This document shows positions 54,864 through 63,409 of a stretch of 64,000 bases of DNA, piece after piece. The stretch's first letter is position 1. Each line of letters starts with the position of its first letter. A program made the position numbers and the translations under genes. Under the pieces are notes generated by a model. It made no database searches and was not told the origin of the DNA. It worked only from the letters and a program-made list of their open reading frames with translations. The stretch covers positions 186,001 through 250,000 of the forward strand of contig NZ_CP063849.1 in NCBI RefSeq assembly GCF_015277775.1, written 5' to 3'. The stretch comes from Paludibaculum fermentans. Lineage in GTDB: Bacteria; Acidobacteriota; Terriglobia; Bryobacterales; Bryobacteraceae.

Positions 54864-57623
54864 ATGCTTCGGATTCACCACCTCTCATCTGCGGTCCTCT
54901 TCCTCTTCAGCTTTAACCTGTGGGGCCAGACCCAAAAGGGCACTGTCTCGGGGACAGTCTTCGATGCCCAAACCTCCCGCCCCATCGTCGGGGTCAAAAT
55001 CTATGTCAACGGGCAGACCGGAGACGGCCTGGCGACGGGCACGGACGGCACCTACCGTGTGGAGCTGTCACCCGGCAAATACTCGCTGAAGTTCACCAGC
55101 GAGCAGTACCTGGACGTCACGCTGACCGAAGTGAATATCAAGGGCGGCGATGCGGTGGACGGCTCCACCCTGATGACGTCCAAGGGTATGACCACCACGG
55201 TGGAGGTATCCGAGAGCGTCAGCGCCGTGACGGCTACGGCGGAAGCGATGCTTTCCGAACGCAAGCTGGCGGCACAAGTGAGCGACTCCATCTCGAACGA
55301 GGAGATGAAGAAGTCCACCGCCTCCGATGCCGCCCGCGCGCTGGAGAAGGTCACCGGCGTCTCGGTCGTGGAAGGCGGCTACGTCTATGTTCGCGGCCTG
55401 GGCGAGCGCTACTCCGCCACCATGTTGAACAACGCCATGGTGCCCACCACGGAGGCCGAGCGCCGCGTGGTGCCGCTGGATCTCTTCCCGGCGGCCATGA
55501 TCGACAACATCCGGATTCTGAAGACCTACACGCCCGACCTGCCTGGCGAGTTTTCGGGCGGCCTGGTGCAGATGACGACCGTCGAGTTCCCCGCGCAGAA
55601 GACCTTCCAGGTGAGCATGACGATGGGCTTCAACGACCGCACGACGTTCCAGCGCTTCGCCAGTTATCCGGGCGGCTCGCTGGATCAGTTCGGGTTTGAC
55701 GACGGTTCCCGCGCCATCCCCTCCGCGATTCCCACCAGCCGCCGAGTTTCCATCGGGAGCGACAGCCGCCAGCAACTGGCCGACTACGCGAAGGCGTTCT
55801 CGAACAACTGGCAGCCGGTCTATTCCGATTCCGTGCGGCCCTCGCAGTCCTACAGTGTGGTGGGTGGAGGAACCTTTGGCCGGTTCGGAGTGGTGGGCGC
55901 GCTCACGTTCACCAACAAGCCGCAGTTCCAGCAGGAGCAGCAGACTTACTATCGCCGCCTGGGCCTCGGCGGCACTATCGCCCCTTATAGCGATTACCCG
56001 GACTTCCGCCAGTACGACCAGTTGGCTCGCCTGGGCGGAGTCCTGAATGCGGCCTTTCGCATCACGAACAACCATAAGCTGCTGTTTCGCAACACGCTCA
56101 CCCGCGACAGCGACAAGGAAGCGCGCGAATTCTCGGGCACCGACAACAACCAGGGGGGCGTCATCTCCTCTGAGCGCCTGCGCTGGGTGGAACGGCGGCT
56201 CTTCTCGACGGGCGTCGAAGGGGACCACGCGATGCCCAAGCTGCGCGACCTGCTGCTGAAGTGGCAGTTGACCTTCTCCCAGTCGGGCCGCGACGAACCG
56301 GATCTGCGCGAAGTGCTGCGCGCCCAGCAGCCCGATGGCCGCTTCGCCTTTCTGAACTCGGGCGGCTCGGGCCAGCGCTTCTTCGACCAGTTCACCGATA
56401 AGATCTACGAGCCCCAGGCCGAAGTGAGCCAGCCTTTCTTCAAAGGCAAGCTGAGCGGGATCTGGAAGGTCGGGTTCCGCGCCACTCTGCGCAACCGCGA
56501 CTTCGACGCCCGGCGTTTCCGCTTCCAACTGCAGAACCCCCAACAGGTGAATGTCTACGCGGATTCGAACGAGCTGTTTGGGACGGCCAACCTGCGGCCT
56601 GGGGCCTTTGAGCTGCGTGAGGAGTCGCGCGGCACCGATCGCTACACCGCCGACATGAAGATCTACGGCGGCTACGGCATGGTGGATTTTGGAATTGGCC
56701 CGCGCTGGCGCTTCGTCACCGGGGTGCGTGTGGAAGATGCTGATATCAGCGTCGTCACCAGGGATCCGTTCCAGCCCGGCACGCCCTACATCGCGAACCT
56801 GGTCAATCGCGATCCGCTGCCCTCGTTCAATGCGATCTATGCCCTGACGGCCCGGCAGAACCTGCGCTTCACCTACAGTCAAACCGTGTCGCGGCCTGAC
56901 TTCCGCGAGCTCTCGCCCTTCGAGTTCACCAATGTCCAGGGCGGCTTCAACGTCGCCGGGAATCCGAACCTGAAGCGGGCCAAGATCAATAATTTCGACG
57001 CCCGCTGGGAATGGTTCCAGGGTGGCAATCAACTCCTCGCGGCCAGTTTCTTTGTGAAGGACTTCACGGATCCGATTGAGAGCACCGTCCAACCGACCAC
57101 CGACTTGCGCTCGTCGTTCCTGAATGCGAAAGGCGCCGTGAATCGAGGGGTCGAACTGGAGATGCGCAAGGGGCTGGGCTCGCTCCACTCGCGGCTGCGG
57201 GATCTCAACCTGCAGGCCAATTTTACCTTTGTGGATTCCCAGGTGAGCATCCGGCCTGAAGACCAGGGCATCCTCACCTCGCTCAGCCGTCCGCTGGCCG
57301 GGCAATCCCGCTACATCTACAACGTCATCACCGAGTGGACGAAGCCCAAGCTGCGTTCGCAGGCGCGCTTCTATGTGAACAGCGTCTCGCGACGCCTGTC
57401 CGATGTGGGCGCCATCGGCCTGCCGGATATCTACCAGGAACGCAACGTCTTTCTCGATTTCGTGTATCAGTACGCGCTGGTGGAGAGCGGCCGGGCCTCC
57501 ATCCGCTTTAATGCAGAGAACCTGGGGGACAACAGGTACCGCTGGACACAGGCGGGCCTTCCCACCCGGCAGTATCAGACCGGCCGGACGTACACCGTCG
57601 GCCTGACCTACTCCATTTTCTAG
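54864..57623 (+). CDS. TonB-dependent receptor with N-terminal carboxypeptidase-regulatory domain
   Basis: A 919-residue outer-membrane protein from ATG 54864 (GTG one codon earlier). After the signal peptide (LFLFSFNLWGQ) comes a CarboxypepD-reg-like beta domain (GTVSGTVFDAQTSRPIVGVKIYVNG). A plug domain follows (AARALEKVTGVSVVEGGYVYVRGLGERYSATMLNN), then a 22-strand barrel ending in an aromatic strand (YTVGLTYSIF). No clear TonB box was recognised. It likely imports large or complex substrates. A helper gene follows 32 bp downstream, as in acidobacterial receptor loci. Confidence 0.9.
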   Translation: MLRIHHLSSAVLFLFSFNLWGQTQKGTVSGTVFDAQTSRPIVGVKIYVNGQTGDGLATGTDGTYRVELSPGKYSLKFTSEQYLDVTLTEVNIKGGDAVDGSTLMTSKGMTTTVEVSESVSAVTATAEAMLSERKLAAQVSDSISNEEMKKSTASDAARALEKVTGVSVVEGGYVYVRGLGERYSATMLNNAMVPTTEAERRVVPLDLFPAAMIDNIRILKTYTPDLPGEFSGGLVQMTTVEFPAQKTFQVSMTMGFNDRTTFQRFASYPGGSLDQFGFDDGSRAIPSAIPTSRRVSIGSDSRQQLADYAKAFSNNWQPVYSDSVRPSQSYSVVGGGTFGRFGVVGALTFTNKPQFQQEQQTYYRRLGLGGTIAPYSDYPDFRQYDQLARLGGVLNAAFRITNNHKLLFRNTLTRDSDKEAREFSGTDNNQGGVISSERLRWVERRLFSTGVEGDHAMPKLRDLLLKWQLTFSQSGRDEPDLREVLRAQQPDGRFAFLNSGGSGQRFFDQFTDKIYEPQAEVSQPFFKGKLSGIWKVGFRATLRNRDFDARRFRFQLQNPQQVNVYADSNELFGTANLRPGAFELREESRGTDRYTADMKIYGGYGMVDFGIGPRWRFVTGVRVEDADISVVTRDPFQPGTPYIANLVNRDPLPSFNAIYALTARQNLRFTYSQTVSRPDFRELSPFEFTNVQGGFNVAGNPNLKRAKINNFDARWEWFQGGNQLLAASFFVKDFTDPIESTVQPTTDLRSSFLNAKGAVNRGVELEMRKGLGSLHSRLRDLNLQANFTFVDSQVSIRPEDQGILTSLSRPLAGQSRYIYNVITEWTKPKLRSQARFYVNSVSRRLSDVGAIGLPDIYQERNVFLDFVYQYALVESGRASIRFNAENLGDNRYRWTQAGLPTRQYQTGRTYTVGLTYSIF

Positions 57624-57655
57624 ATCCGCACCTCGAAAGGAAGAAGCAGCAATCT

Positions 57656-59482
57656 ATGTTGAAACGATCACTCCTCGTGCTGACCGCCGCCGCTGCAGCA
57701 CTGCAGGCGGGTAGCCTCGGCAGCTTTACCCGGGTGGACCGCGCCACGGCCGCCGCTCAGGCTGCCTCGACGAACAGCCCTTCGGCCGCGGCCGTCGAGC
57801 ACTCCAATGTGACCCTGTATGTCTGGGCTGACAAATATGTCTACCAGCCCGGTGAAGCGCTCACACTGAAGATGACGGTCAAGACAAACGACCCGTATCC
57901 TTACACGATCGTGGCCTTCCGCCAGAACAACCAGACGGGCAAGAAGACCTTCTTCGGCCCGAACCAGACGAGCGAAACGCCCATCGACGTCTATGGCCGC
58001 ACCTCGGATCAGGGTTACCAGCCGGTGCGCGTGGCCGACCAGACCCGCAGCGTCGTCGTCGGCGATGGCGGCTGGCTCAACAACACCGCCCTCACGGTGC
58101 CCAGCGAACTCGGCATGCACACGCTTACCGTGCAGTTGCGAGACTACACCGGCGGCCGCGTCCTGAAGTCCGCTTACTTCAAGATCGGCGTCGTGGACGG
58201 CTTCGTCGATGTCGGAGGCGTCATTGGACAGGACACCACCTGGGTGAATACCAAGGCCTACCGCATCCAGTCCCTGACCCGCGTCGAGAACGCCACCCTC
58301 ACCATCCAGCCCGGCACGTTCGTGATCGGCATGCCCCGTACGGACGATCCGACGGCGCTGATCATCACGACGAGTGCGAAGATCAATGCCCAGGGCACGC
58401 GGTCGCGGCCCATCATCATGACCAGCTCGCAGCCCTTCGGCAACCGTGGCCGGGAAGACTGGGGCGGCCTGGTGATGCTCGGCAAGGCCAAGATCAACGT
58501 CACCGGCGGCACCAACTTCATTGAAGGCCTCGACAACCGCCCCTACCTGCAGTATGGCGGCACCGACGACACCCACGATTGCGGCGCCCTCGCCTACGTT
58601 CGTGTGGAGTACGCCGGGTCGGTCTTCACGACCAACAACGAGATCAACTCCTTCACCTGGGGCGGCTGCGGCAGCAAGACCGTGGCGCACCACCTGCAGG
58701 CCCACTACGGCAAGGACGACACGTTCGAGTGGTTCGGCGGCAACAGCGACCTGAAGTATGCCGTTGGCAGCTACGGCGCCGACGACTACCTCGACTGGCA
58801 ACTCGGCTGGCGTGGCCGCGTCCAGTATCTGGTCGGCATTCAGCATCCCGGCACCGGCCTCGGAAACCGGGGCATTGAGGCCGACAACAGCGAGTTCGGC
58901 GCCACCGATCAGCCCTACTCGGATCCCCAGGTTTGGAATACGACCTTTGTCGGCCCGGGCGTCGCTGCCCAGGACGAGACCACGGGTGACGGCTCGCCCG
59001 GTATGTACCTGCGCCGCGGCACGCGCGGTTCAGTGAACAATGCCATCATTACGAACTTCGGCTATCCCGCCGTCATGATCCGTGATGCCCAGACCCAAGC
59101 GGAACTGGCCGCCGGCCGCCTCTCGCTCAACGGCATCCTGATGTGGAACAACAACCGCCTGAACCTGTCCCTGCCCAACACGGTGGAGGCCCAGGTGACC
59201 CAGAGCAGCCCGGCCGGCACCGATGCCTTGGCCTATGCCAACGATCCGCTCCACAACTTCGTGGCGGCCGATCCGCAGCTCCGCCGGGCCCTGGAATATA
59301 GCGATCCCGACCTGCGTCCCGCGATCGGCTCACCCGCGCTCAGCCTGCGCTGGAACGCCCCGCCGGACGACGGCTTCTTCGACCAGTGGGCCAACTTCTG
59401 CGGCGCCTTCGATGGCGACAACGACTGGTCTGAGGAATGGACCAGCTTCCTGCGCGACGAAGACATCGCGCCGAAACAGTAA
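57656..59482 (+). CDS. Secreted beta-helix-like partner of the TonB receptor
   Basis: A 608-residue protein with a signal peptide (MLKRSLLVLTAAAAALQA). Residues 50-180 look like a beta-sandwich (YVWADKYVYQPGEALTLKM). From about residue 190 the sequence is Asn/Gly/Thr-rich with repeated strand-turns (TLTIQPGTFVIG, GLVMLGKAKINVTGG), as in right-handed beta-helix or hydrolase-like proteins. It co-occurs with the receptor in one unit ending at a strong terminator. Its substrate is not known. Confidence 0.7.
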   Translation: MLKRSLLVLTAAAAALQAGSLGSFTRVDRATAAAQAASTNSPSAAAVEHSNVTLYVWADKYVYQPGEALTLKMTVKTNDPYPYTIVAFRQNNQTGKKTFFGPNQTSETPIDVYGRTSDQGYQPVRVADQTRSVVVGDGGWLNNTALTVPSELGMHTLTVQLRDYTGGRVLKSAYFKIGVVDGFVDVGGVIGQDTTWVNTKAYRIQSLTRVENATLTIQPGTFVIGMPRTDDPTALIITTSAKINAQGTRSRPIIMTSSQPFGNRGREDWGGLVMLGKAKINVTGGTNFIEGLDNRPYLQYGGTDDTHDCGALAYVRVEYAGSVFTTNNEINSFTWGGCGSKTVAHHLQAHYGKDDTFEWFGGNSDLKYAVGSYGADDYLDWQLGWRGRVQYLVGIQHPGTGLGNRGIEADNSEFGATDQPYSDPQVWNTTFVGPGVAAQDETTGDGSPGMYLRRGTRGSVNNAIITNFGYPAVMIRDAQTQAELAAGRLSLNGILMWNNNRLNLSLPNTVEAQVTQSSPAGTDALAYANDPLHNFVAADPQLRRALEYSDPDLRPAIGSPALSLRWNAPPDDGFFDQWANFCGAFDGDNDWSEEWTSFLRDEDIAPKQ

Positions 59483-59498
59483 CTCCCTGACACGACTT

Positions 59499-59530
59499 GG
59501 GGCCCGGGCCATCGCCTGGGCCCCGTTTTT
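59499..59530 (+). terminator. Rho-independent terminator after the receptor/beta-helix unit
   Basis: A stem of about 10 of 11 paired bases (GGGGCCCGGGC with GCCTGGGCCCC) is followed by GTTTTT, and lies 17 bp after the stop. The next gene's ATG begins directly after the T run, so that gene must have a promoter overlapping the terminator or rely on read-through. Confidence 0.9.
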
Positions 59531-59992
59531 ATGAAGCTACTTGTCGCACTCTTCTGCCTGGCCGCCAGCGCCGGGCCCTCCAATGAAATCGTCGCTCGCG
59601 CCGCGGCGTGCACCTTTGGCCCGCGGGCCGGAGTGCAGGCGCGCGTGGAGCAGCACGGCAAGACAACCGTGATTGCCAACTGGATTCAGCCGCTGGACGT
59701 GCCTTACTGGACCGTCGACGTCCCGCGCATCGGGCGGTATGCCGTGGAGTTGGTCTACGCAGCCAAGCCCGCGAGCGCGGGTGTCCGGTTCACGGTCACC
59801 CTGCAGGGCTACAGCATGGGCATGACCAAGGGCGTAGTCCAAGCCACCAAGGATGAGAAGCTGGAAACCTTCCGCATCGGCGATATGGAGCTCGAGCCCG
59901 GACGCCACCGTCTCTTCGTCCAACCTGAGAACAAAGCCGGCCAGCCGGCCATGATGCTGGAACGGGTCCAGCTTCACTGGATTGGGAATTAG
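59531..59992 (+). CDS. Secreted beta-sandwich hypothetical protein
   Basis: A 153-residue protein with a signal peptide (MKLLVALFCLAASAGPS). The mature part has alternating strands (TVIANWIQPLDVPYWTVDV, YAVELVYAAKP, VRFTVTLQG) and a late RHRLFVQPENKAG, similar to CBM6-like or galactose-binding sandwiches, but no firm family. Its stop overlaps the convergent VWFA gene by 4 bp. Confidence 0.7.
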   Translation: MKLLVALFCLAASAGPSNEIVARAAACTFGPRAGVQARVEQHGKTTVIANWIQPLDVPYWTVDVPRIGRYAVELVYAAKPASAGVRFTVTLQGYSMGMTKGVVQATKDEKLETFRIGDMELEPGRHRLFVQPENKAGQPAMMLERVQLHWIGN

Positions 59993-61008
59993 CGCTTGGA
60001 GGGCTTCTTCAGATCGCCCTCGTCCGGAGCGTAGTAGCCCTTTCTCACCTGGACCTTTTGGTCTTTATTCTTGGAGCGGATCTCCACCTTCCGGAACGTG
60101 CCGTCCTTGGACTGATTGGTGGCCACGTAGCCTAAGGCATACTGGCTGCGCATCTCCTGCTGGATCATGTTGTAAATGTCCTCCAGCCGTTCTTTCCGGG
60201 AAACACGGAACACACGCCCGCCCGTTTCTTCCGCCATTCGCCGCATGGGCCCTTCGCCGGACGAGCCACCAAACGCCATTGAGGTGTAGCGGGGATCCTC
60301 GAACATCACCGAGTAGATGATGGCGTCGGAACGGTGTGCCTCTTCAATCGCCTTCTCAATCTTGACCCGGCTGCCTACGTCGTTGCCGTCGGTGATGACG
60401 ATGAGTGCCTTGCGGCCGACCTCGCTGCGCAACTTGTCCTTGGCAGCCAGCCATACGGCTTCGTAAAGAACGGTGCCGCGGCCGCTGCCCGGCAGGGGCG
60501 AGCCGGTGGGGGACATGCCGCTGACGCCGGCGTTCAGCCGCAATCCGGCCAGGCCCTGGCGCAGCAAGCCCGGGGAGTTGGTGAAATCCTGCAGCAGTTC
60601 GCTGTCGACGCCGAAGCTGATGATGAAGGCTTCGTCCTTCTTCCGCAGCACCTGGGCCAGGAACTTGTAGGAGGCGCTGCGTTCCTCCTCGATCAGCGCT
60701 CCCTGGCTGCCGCTGACGTCCACCAACAGGCCGATGGTGAGCGGCAGGTCGGTTTCCCGCGTGAAGAACTTGACCTCCTGCGGTTTGCCGTCCTCCAGGA
60801 CTTCCAGGTCGTCCTTGGCAAGATTGGAGATATACCCGCCCTTCTTGTCCCGGACGCTGAAGAACACGTTCACCAGGTCGACGTCCACCTTGATGACGGG
60901 CCCCAGATCTTCCTCGGCCGGCTTGGGCGGTTGCGGTTTCGGCGGCGCCTGGGCGTACAGGCAGGGGAGCAGTGCGACTGCAGCTAGCCAGTGCAATTTC
61001 GTCGGCAT
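59989..61008 (-). CDS. VWFA-related secreted protein
   Basis: A 339-residue protein from ATG 61008 (another in-frame start is four codons earlier). After the signal peptide (LAAVALLPCLYAQ) is a Pro-rich linker. A strand-rich segment follows (VDLVNVFFSVRDKKGGYISNL, LEVLEDGKPQEV), then a VWA fold with the MIDAS motif DVSGSQG, the Thr loop, and TDGNDVGS. These are the marks of the acidobacterial VWFA-related family. It probably binds proteins outside the cytoplasm. It is divergent from the AlkA-like gene. Confidence 0.9.
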   Translation of the reverse strand: MPTKLHWLAAVALLPCLYAQAPPKPQPPKPAEEDLGPVIKVDVDLVNVFFSVRDKKGGYISNLAKDDLEVLEDGKPQEVKFFTRETDLPLTIGLLVDVSGSQGALIEEERSASYKFLAQVLRKKDEAFIISFGVDSELLQDFTNSPGLLRQGLAGLRLNAGVSGMSPTGSPLPGSGRGTVLYEAVWLAAKDKLRSEVGRKALIVITDGNDVGSRVKIEKAIEEAHRSDAIIYSVMFEDPRYTSMAFGGSSGEGPMRRMAEETGGRVFRVSRKERLEDIYNMIQQEMRSQYALGYVATNQSKDGTFRKVEIRSKNKDQKVQVRKGYYAPDEGDLKKPSKR

Positions 61009-61067
61009 TGACTTCACCATGACATACTGAGGATGCGCGCCGCGCGCGCCGTGTTACATCTCATCCT

Positions 61068-61673
61068 ATGAAGCAGGCTGTCGAGCACCTGAGGGCGGCG
61101 GATCCGAAGCTGGCCGCCTGGATCGAGCAGGTCGGTCCGTGCCAGATCGCATTCCATCCGCCGGAGTTCTCTACACTCGCCCGCTCCATCGTTTTCCAGC
61201 AATTGAGCGGGAAAGCCGCCGCGACGATCTACGGCCGGCTGGAGCAGGCCGTGGGCCCGGGCGGTGTCCGGCCGGAAAGTATCCTTAGTATCGAGCCGGA
61301 GCAGATGCGGCCGCTGGGCCTGTCCGGGCAGAAGGCCAAGTACCTGCGGTCGCTGGCGGAAAAGACGGTGGATGGCACCATCAACTTCGCTCAACTGCCG
61401 TCCATGCCCGACGAAGAAGTCATTGCCCATCTGACCTCGGCCAAGGGCGTGGGCGTCTGGACCGCCCAGATGTTCCTGATGTTCGCGCTCCAGCGGCCGG
61501 ATGTCCTGCCCTTGGGTGATCTGGGGATCCGGAACGCGATGCAGCGGTTGTACAGGCTTCGAACCCCTCCCTTGCCGGAGCGAATGACTAAGATCGCCCG
61601 TCCCTGGCGGCCTTATGCCACTTACGCATGCTGGTATCTGTGGCGAGGGCTCGATGGGGCCGCAAATCTGTAG
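61068..61673 (+). CDS. DNA-3-methyladenine glycosylase, AlkA-like
   Basis: A 201-residue base-excision enzyme with the HhH-GPD fold. The hairpin and catalytic region is LTSAKGVGVWTAQMFLMFALQRPDVLPLGDLGIRNA; the Asp in LGDLG is the catalytic acid. Length and sequence suit the small AlkA/AfAlkA class that removes 3-methyladenine and other alkylated bases. No adjacent repair partner is visible. After the stop, 246 bp with no gene lead to the next cluster. Confidence 0.9.
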   Translation: MKQAVEHLRAADPKLAAWIEQVGPCQIAFHPPEFSTLARSIVFQQLSGKAAATIYGRLEQAVGPGGVRPESILSIEPEQMRPLGLSGQKAKYLRSLAEKTVDGTINFAQLPSMPDEEVIAHLTSAKGVGVWTAQMFLMFALQRPDVLPLGDLGIRNAMQRLYRLRTPPLPERMTKIARPWRPYATYACWYLWRGLDGAANL

Positions 61674-61919
61674 AGTCCTTCTACAGGTGCCGTTGGATTC
61701 TCCCACGTGGTGCTAAACTGCCTCTTATCAGTGCTTTACGCTGCCAATAATTGATTTCAGAGAATCGGGTGTTGAAATACTCAACAAAGACGATTTTGAG
61801 CTGTTTTGCTAAGGCTCATGGAATCAATCGGTTACCGGGATTTTTAGTTTGGTCCTCCAACTGCCATATACAAAGTGACCGGCCAAGCCGGCCAGAGAAG
61901 CAAAAGAGGATAAACCATC

Positions 61920-62588
61920 ATGACCGTCCTACTCGTAATCGTAACTTTCGCAGTGTTCATCGCTGTTGACATGATTCTGAACCGCAAGCGCGTTCCGGCG
62001 CTGGCCATGGCTGAAGAGCCCCAGGCCGCGGCTTCCGCAGTGGATGAGGAAATCCTGAGTGGATTCCGTGTTCCGGCCACCCTCCGTTATCACCCCGGCC
62101 ACACCTGGCTGCACCGCGAACGTAAGAACGTCCACCGCGTCGGCGCCGACGAGTTTGCCGCCATTCTGGCCGGCCCCGTCGACCGCATTGAACTGCCGAA
62201 GCCGGGCCATTGGGTTCGTCAGGGACAGAAGGTGATCTCGCTCTATCGCGGCGAAGACAAGATTGAGATGATCTCGCCCGTCGAAGGCGAAGTCGTGGAA
62301 GTGAACGTTGAACTGGCCAACAACCCGCATCTGCTGCGCGAAGACCCCTACGGCCAGGGCTGGCTCATGTCCGTGTTCGCCCCTGACGAAGAAGGCCCCA
62401 CCCGCAACCTGCTGCCCGCTAACCTGCTTTCGTCCTGGATGAAGGAAGCGGCCGAGGGTTTCTTCGGACTGCAACCGCAACTCGCCGGTGTGACCGCGGC
62501 TGACGGCGGCCGCCCGTCGAAAGACGCCACAGCCAATCTTCCTGTCGATGCATGGCACAAGGCCGCCAAACAGTACCTCTTGAGTTAA
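61920..62588 (+). CDS. Membrane-anchored GcvH-like protein
   Basis: A 222-residue protein. Residues 2-20 form an N-terminal transmembrane helix (TVLLVIVTFAVFIAVDMIL). A lipoyl-domain-like (GcvH) fold follows: YHPGHTWL, VGADEFAAIL, VRQGQKVISLYR and EMISPVEGEVVEVN, with the usual lipoyl-Lys region altered to GEDKIEM. Anchored H-like proteins are known beside Fe-S/NrfD redox modules and may be involved in sulfur or respiratory electron transfer. RBS AGAGGA precedes the ATG. The HybA-like gene follows 77 bp later. Confidence 0.8.
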   Translation: MTVLLVIVTFAVFIAVDMILNRKRVPALAMAEEPQAAASAVDEEILSGFRVPATLRYHPGHTWLHRERKNVHRVGADEFAAILAGPVDRIELPKPGHWVRQGQKVISLYRGEDKIEMISPVEGEVVEVNVELANNPHLLREDPYGQGWLMSVFAPDEEGPTRNLLPANLLSSWMKEAAEGFFGLQPQLAGVTAADGGRPSKDATANLPVDAWHKAAKQYLLS

Positions 62589-62665
62589 GTTCGGTTCATT
62601 GTAGAAAAATAGAACAATAGACCCGAAAGTCTGATATAGATTAGATAGAGCACCAAGAGGACCAG

Positions 62666-63409
62666 ATGTCCAAGGCCATCCTTTACGACAGCACACTTTG
62701 CGTCGGATGCCGGCAGTGCGAAGAAGCCTGCTCGACCCGCTGGAAGCTGCCGTACAACGAGAAGATCGCGGCTGAAGAGAAGATCTCTTCTCACAAGCTG
62801 ACGACAATCCGCACCTTTGGGGAGAAGTTTTCCCGGAAGCTCTGCATGCACTGTCAGGATCCCGCCTGCGCTTCGGTTTGTCCCGTCGCGGCGTTGCAGA
62901 AAACCGCAGCCGGACCCGTCGTTTACGACGAGGACCGCTGCATGGGTTGCCGCTACTGCATGGTAGCGTGCCCGTTCCAGGTGCCCACCTACGAATGGGA
63001 AGCCCGGCTGCCCAAGGTTCGCAAATGCGACATGTGTAGTGACCGAGTGCCTGGCGGCGGGGTTACCCGCTGCAGTGAGGCCTGCGCTTACGGCGCGACC
63101 ATCACCGGCAACCGGGACGAACTGATCGCCGAGGCGCGGAAGCGGATCGCTGACAAACCCAAGGACTACTATCCGAAGATCTACGGGGTGGAGGAAGTGG
63201 GCGGAACCTCGGTTCTCATCCTCGCCTCTGTGCCATTCGATCAAATCGGGTACAACACCAAGGTGATTAAGACGGCGCTGCCCGCTCTCACATGGAACGC
63301 ACTGCAACATGTGCCCGACGTGGTGGTGATGGGCTCGGTTCTGATGGGCGGTATCCACTGGATCTCCCACCGGAAGGAAGAAGTGGCGCGCAAGGAAGGA
63401 CGGTCATGA
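62666..63409 (+). CDS. HybA/DmsB-like [4Fe-4S] ferredoxin subunit
   Basis: A 247-residue protein with 16 Cys in four clusters: CVGCRQCEEACS, CMHCQDPACASVCP, CMGCRYCMVACP, and CDMC...CSEAC. This is the four-cluster polyferredoxin of Hyb, Nrf and Dms complexes. No Tat signal is seen at the N-terminus, but a hydrophobic helix near the C-terminus (VVVMGSVLMGGIHW) could anchor it, as in HybA. It overlaps the membrane subunit by 4 bp, forming one operon with it. Confidence 0.9.
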   Translation: MSKAILYDSTLCVGCRQCEEACSTRWKLPYNEKIAAEEKISSHKLTTIRTFGEKFSRKLCMHCQDPACASVCPVAALQKTAAGPVVYDEDRCMGCRYCMVACPFQVPTYEWEARLPKVRKCDMCSDRVPGGGVTRCSEACAYGATITGNRDELIAEARKRIADKPKDYYPKIYGVEEVGGTSVLILASVPFDQIGYNTKVIKTALPALTWNALQHVPDVVVMGSVLMGGIHWISHRKEEVARKEGRS

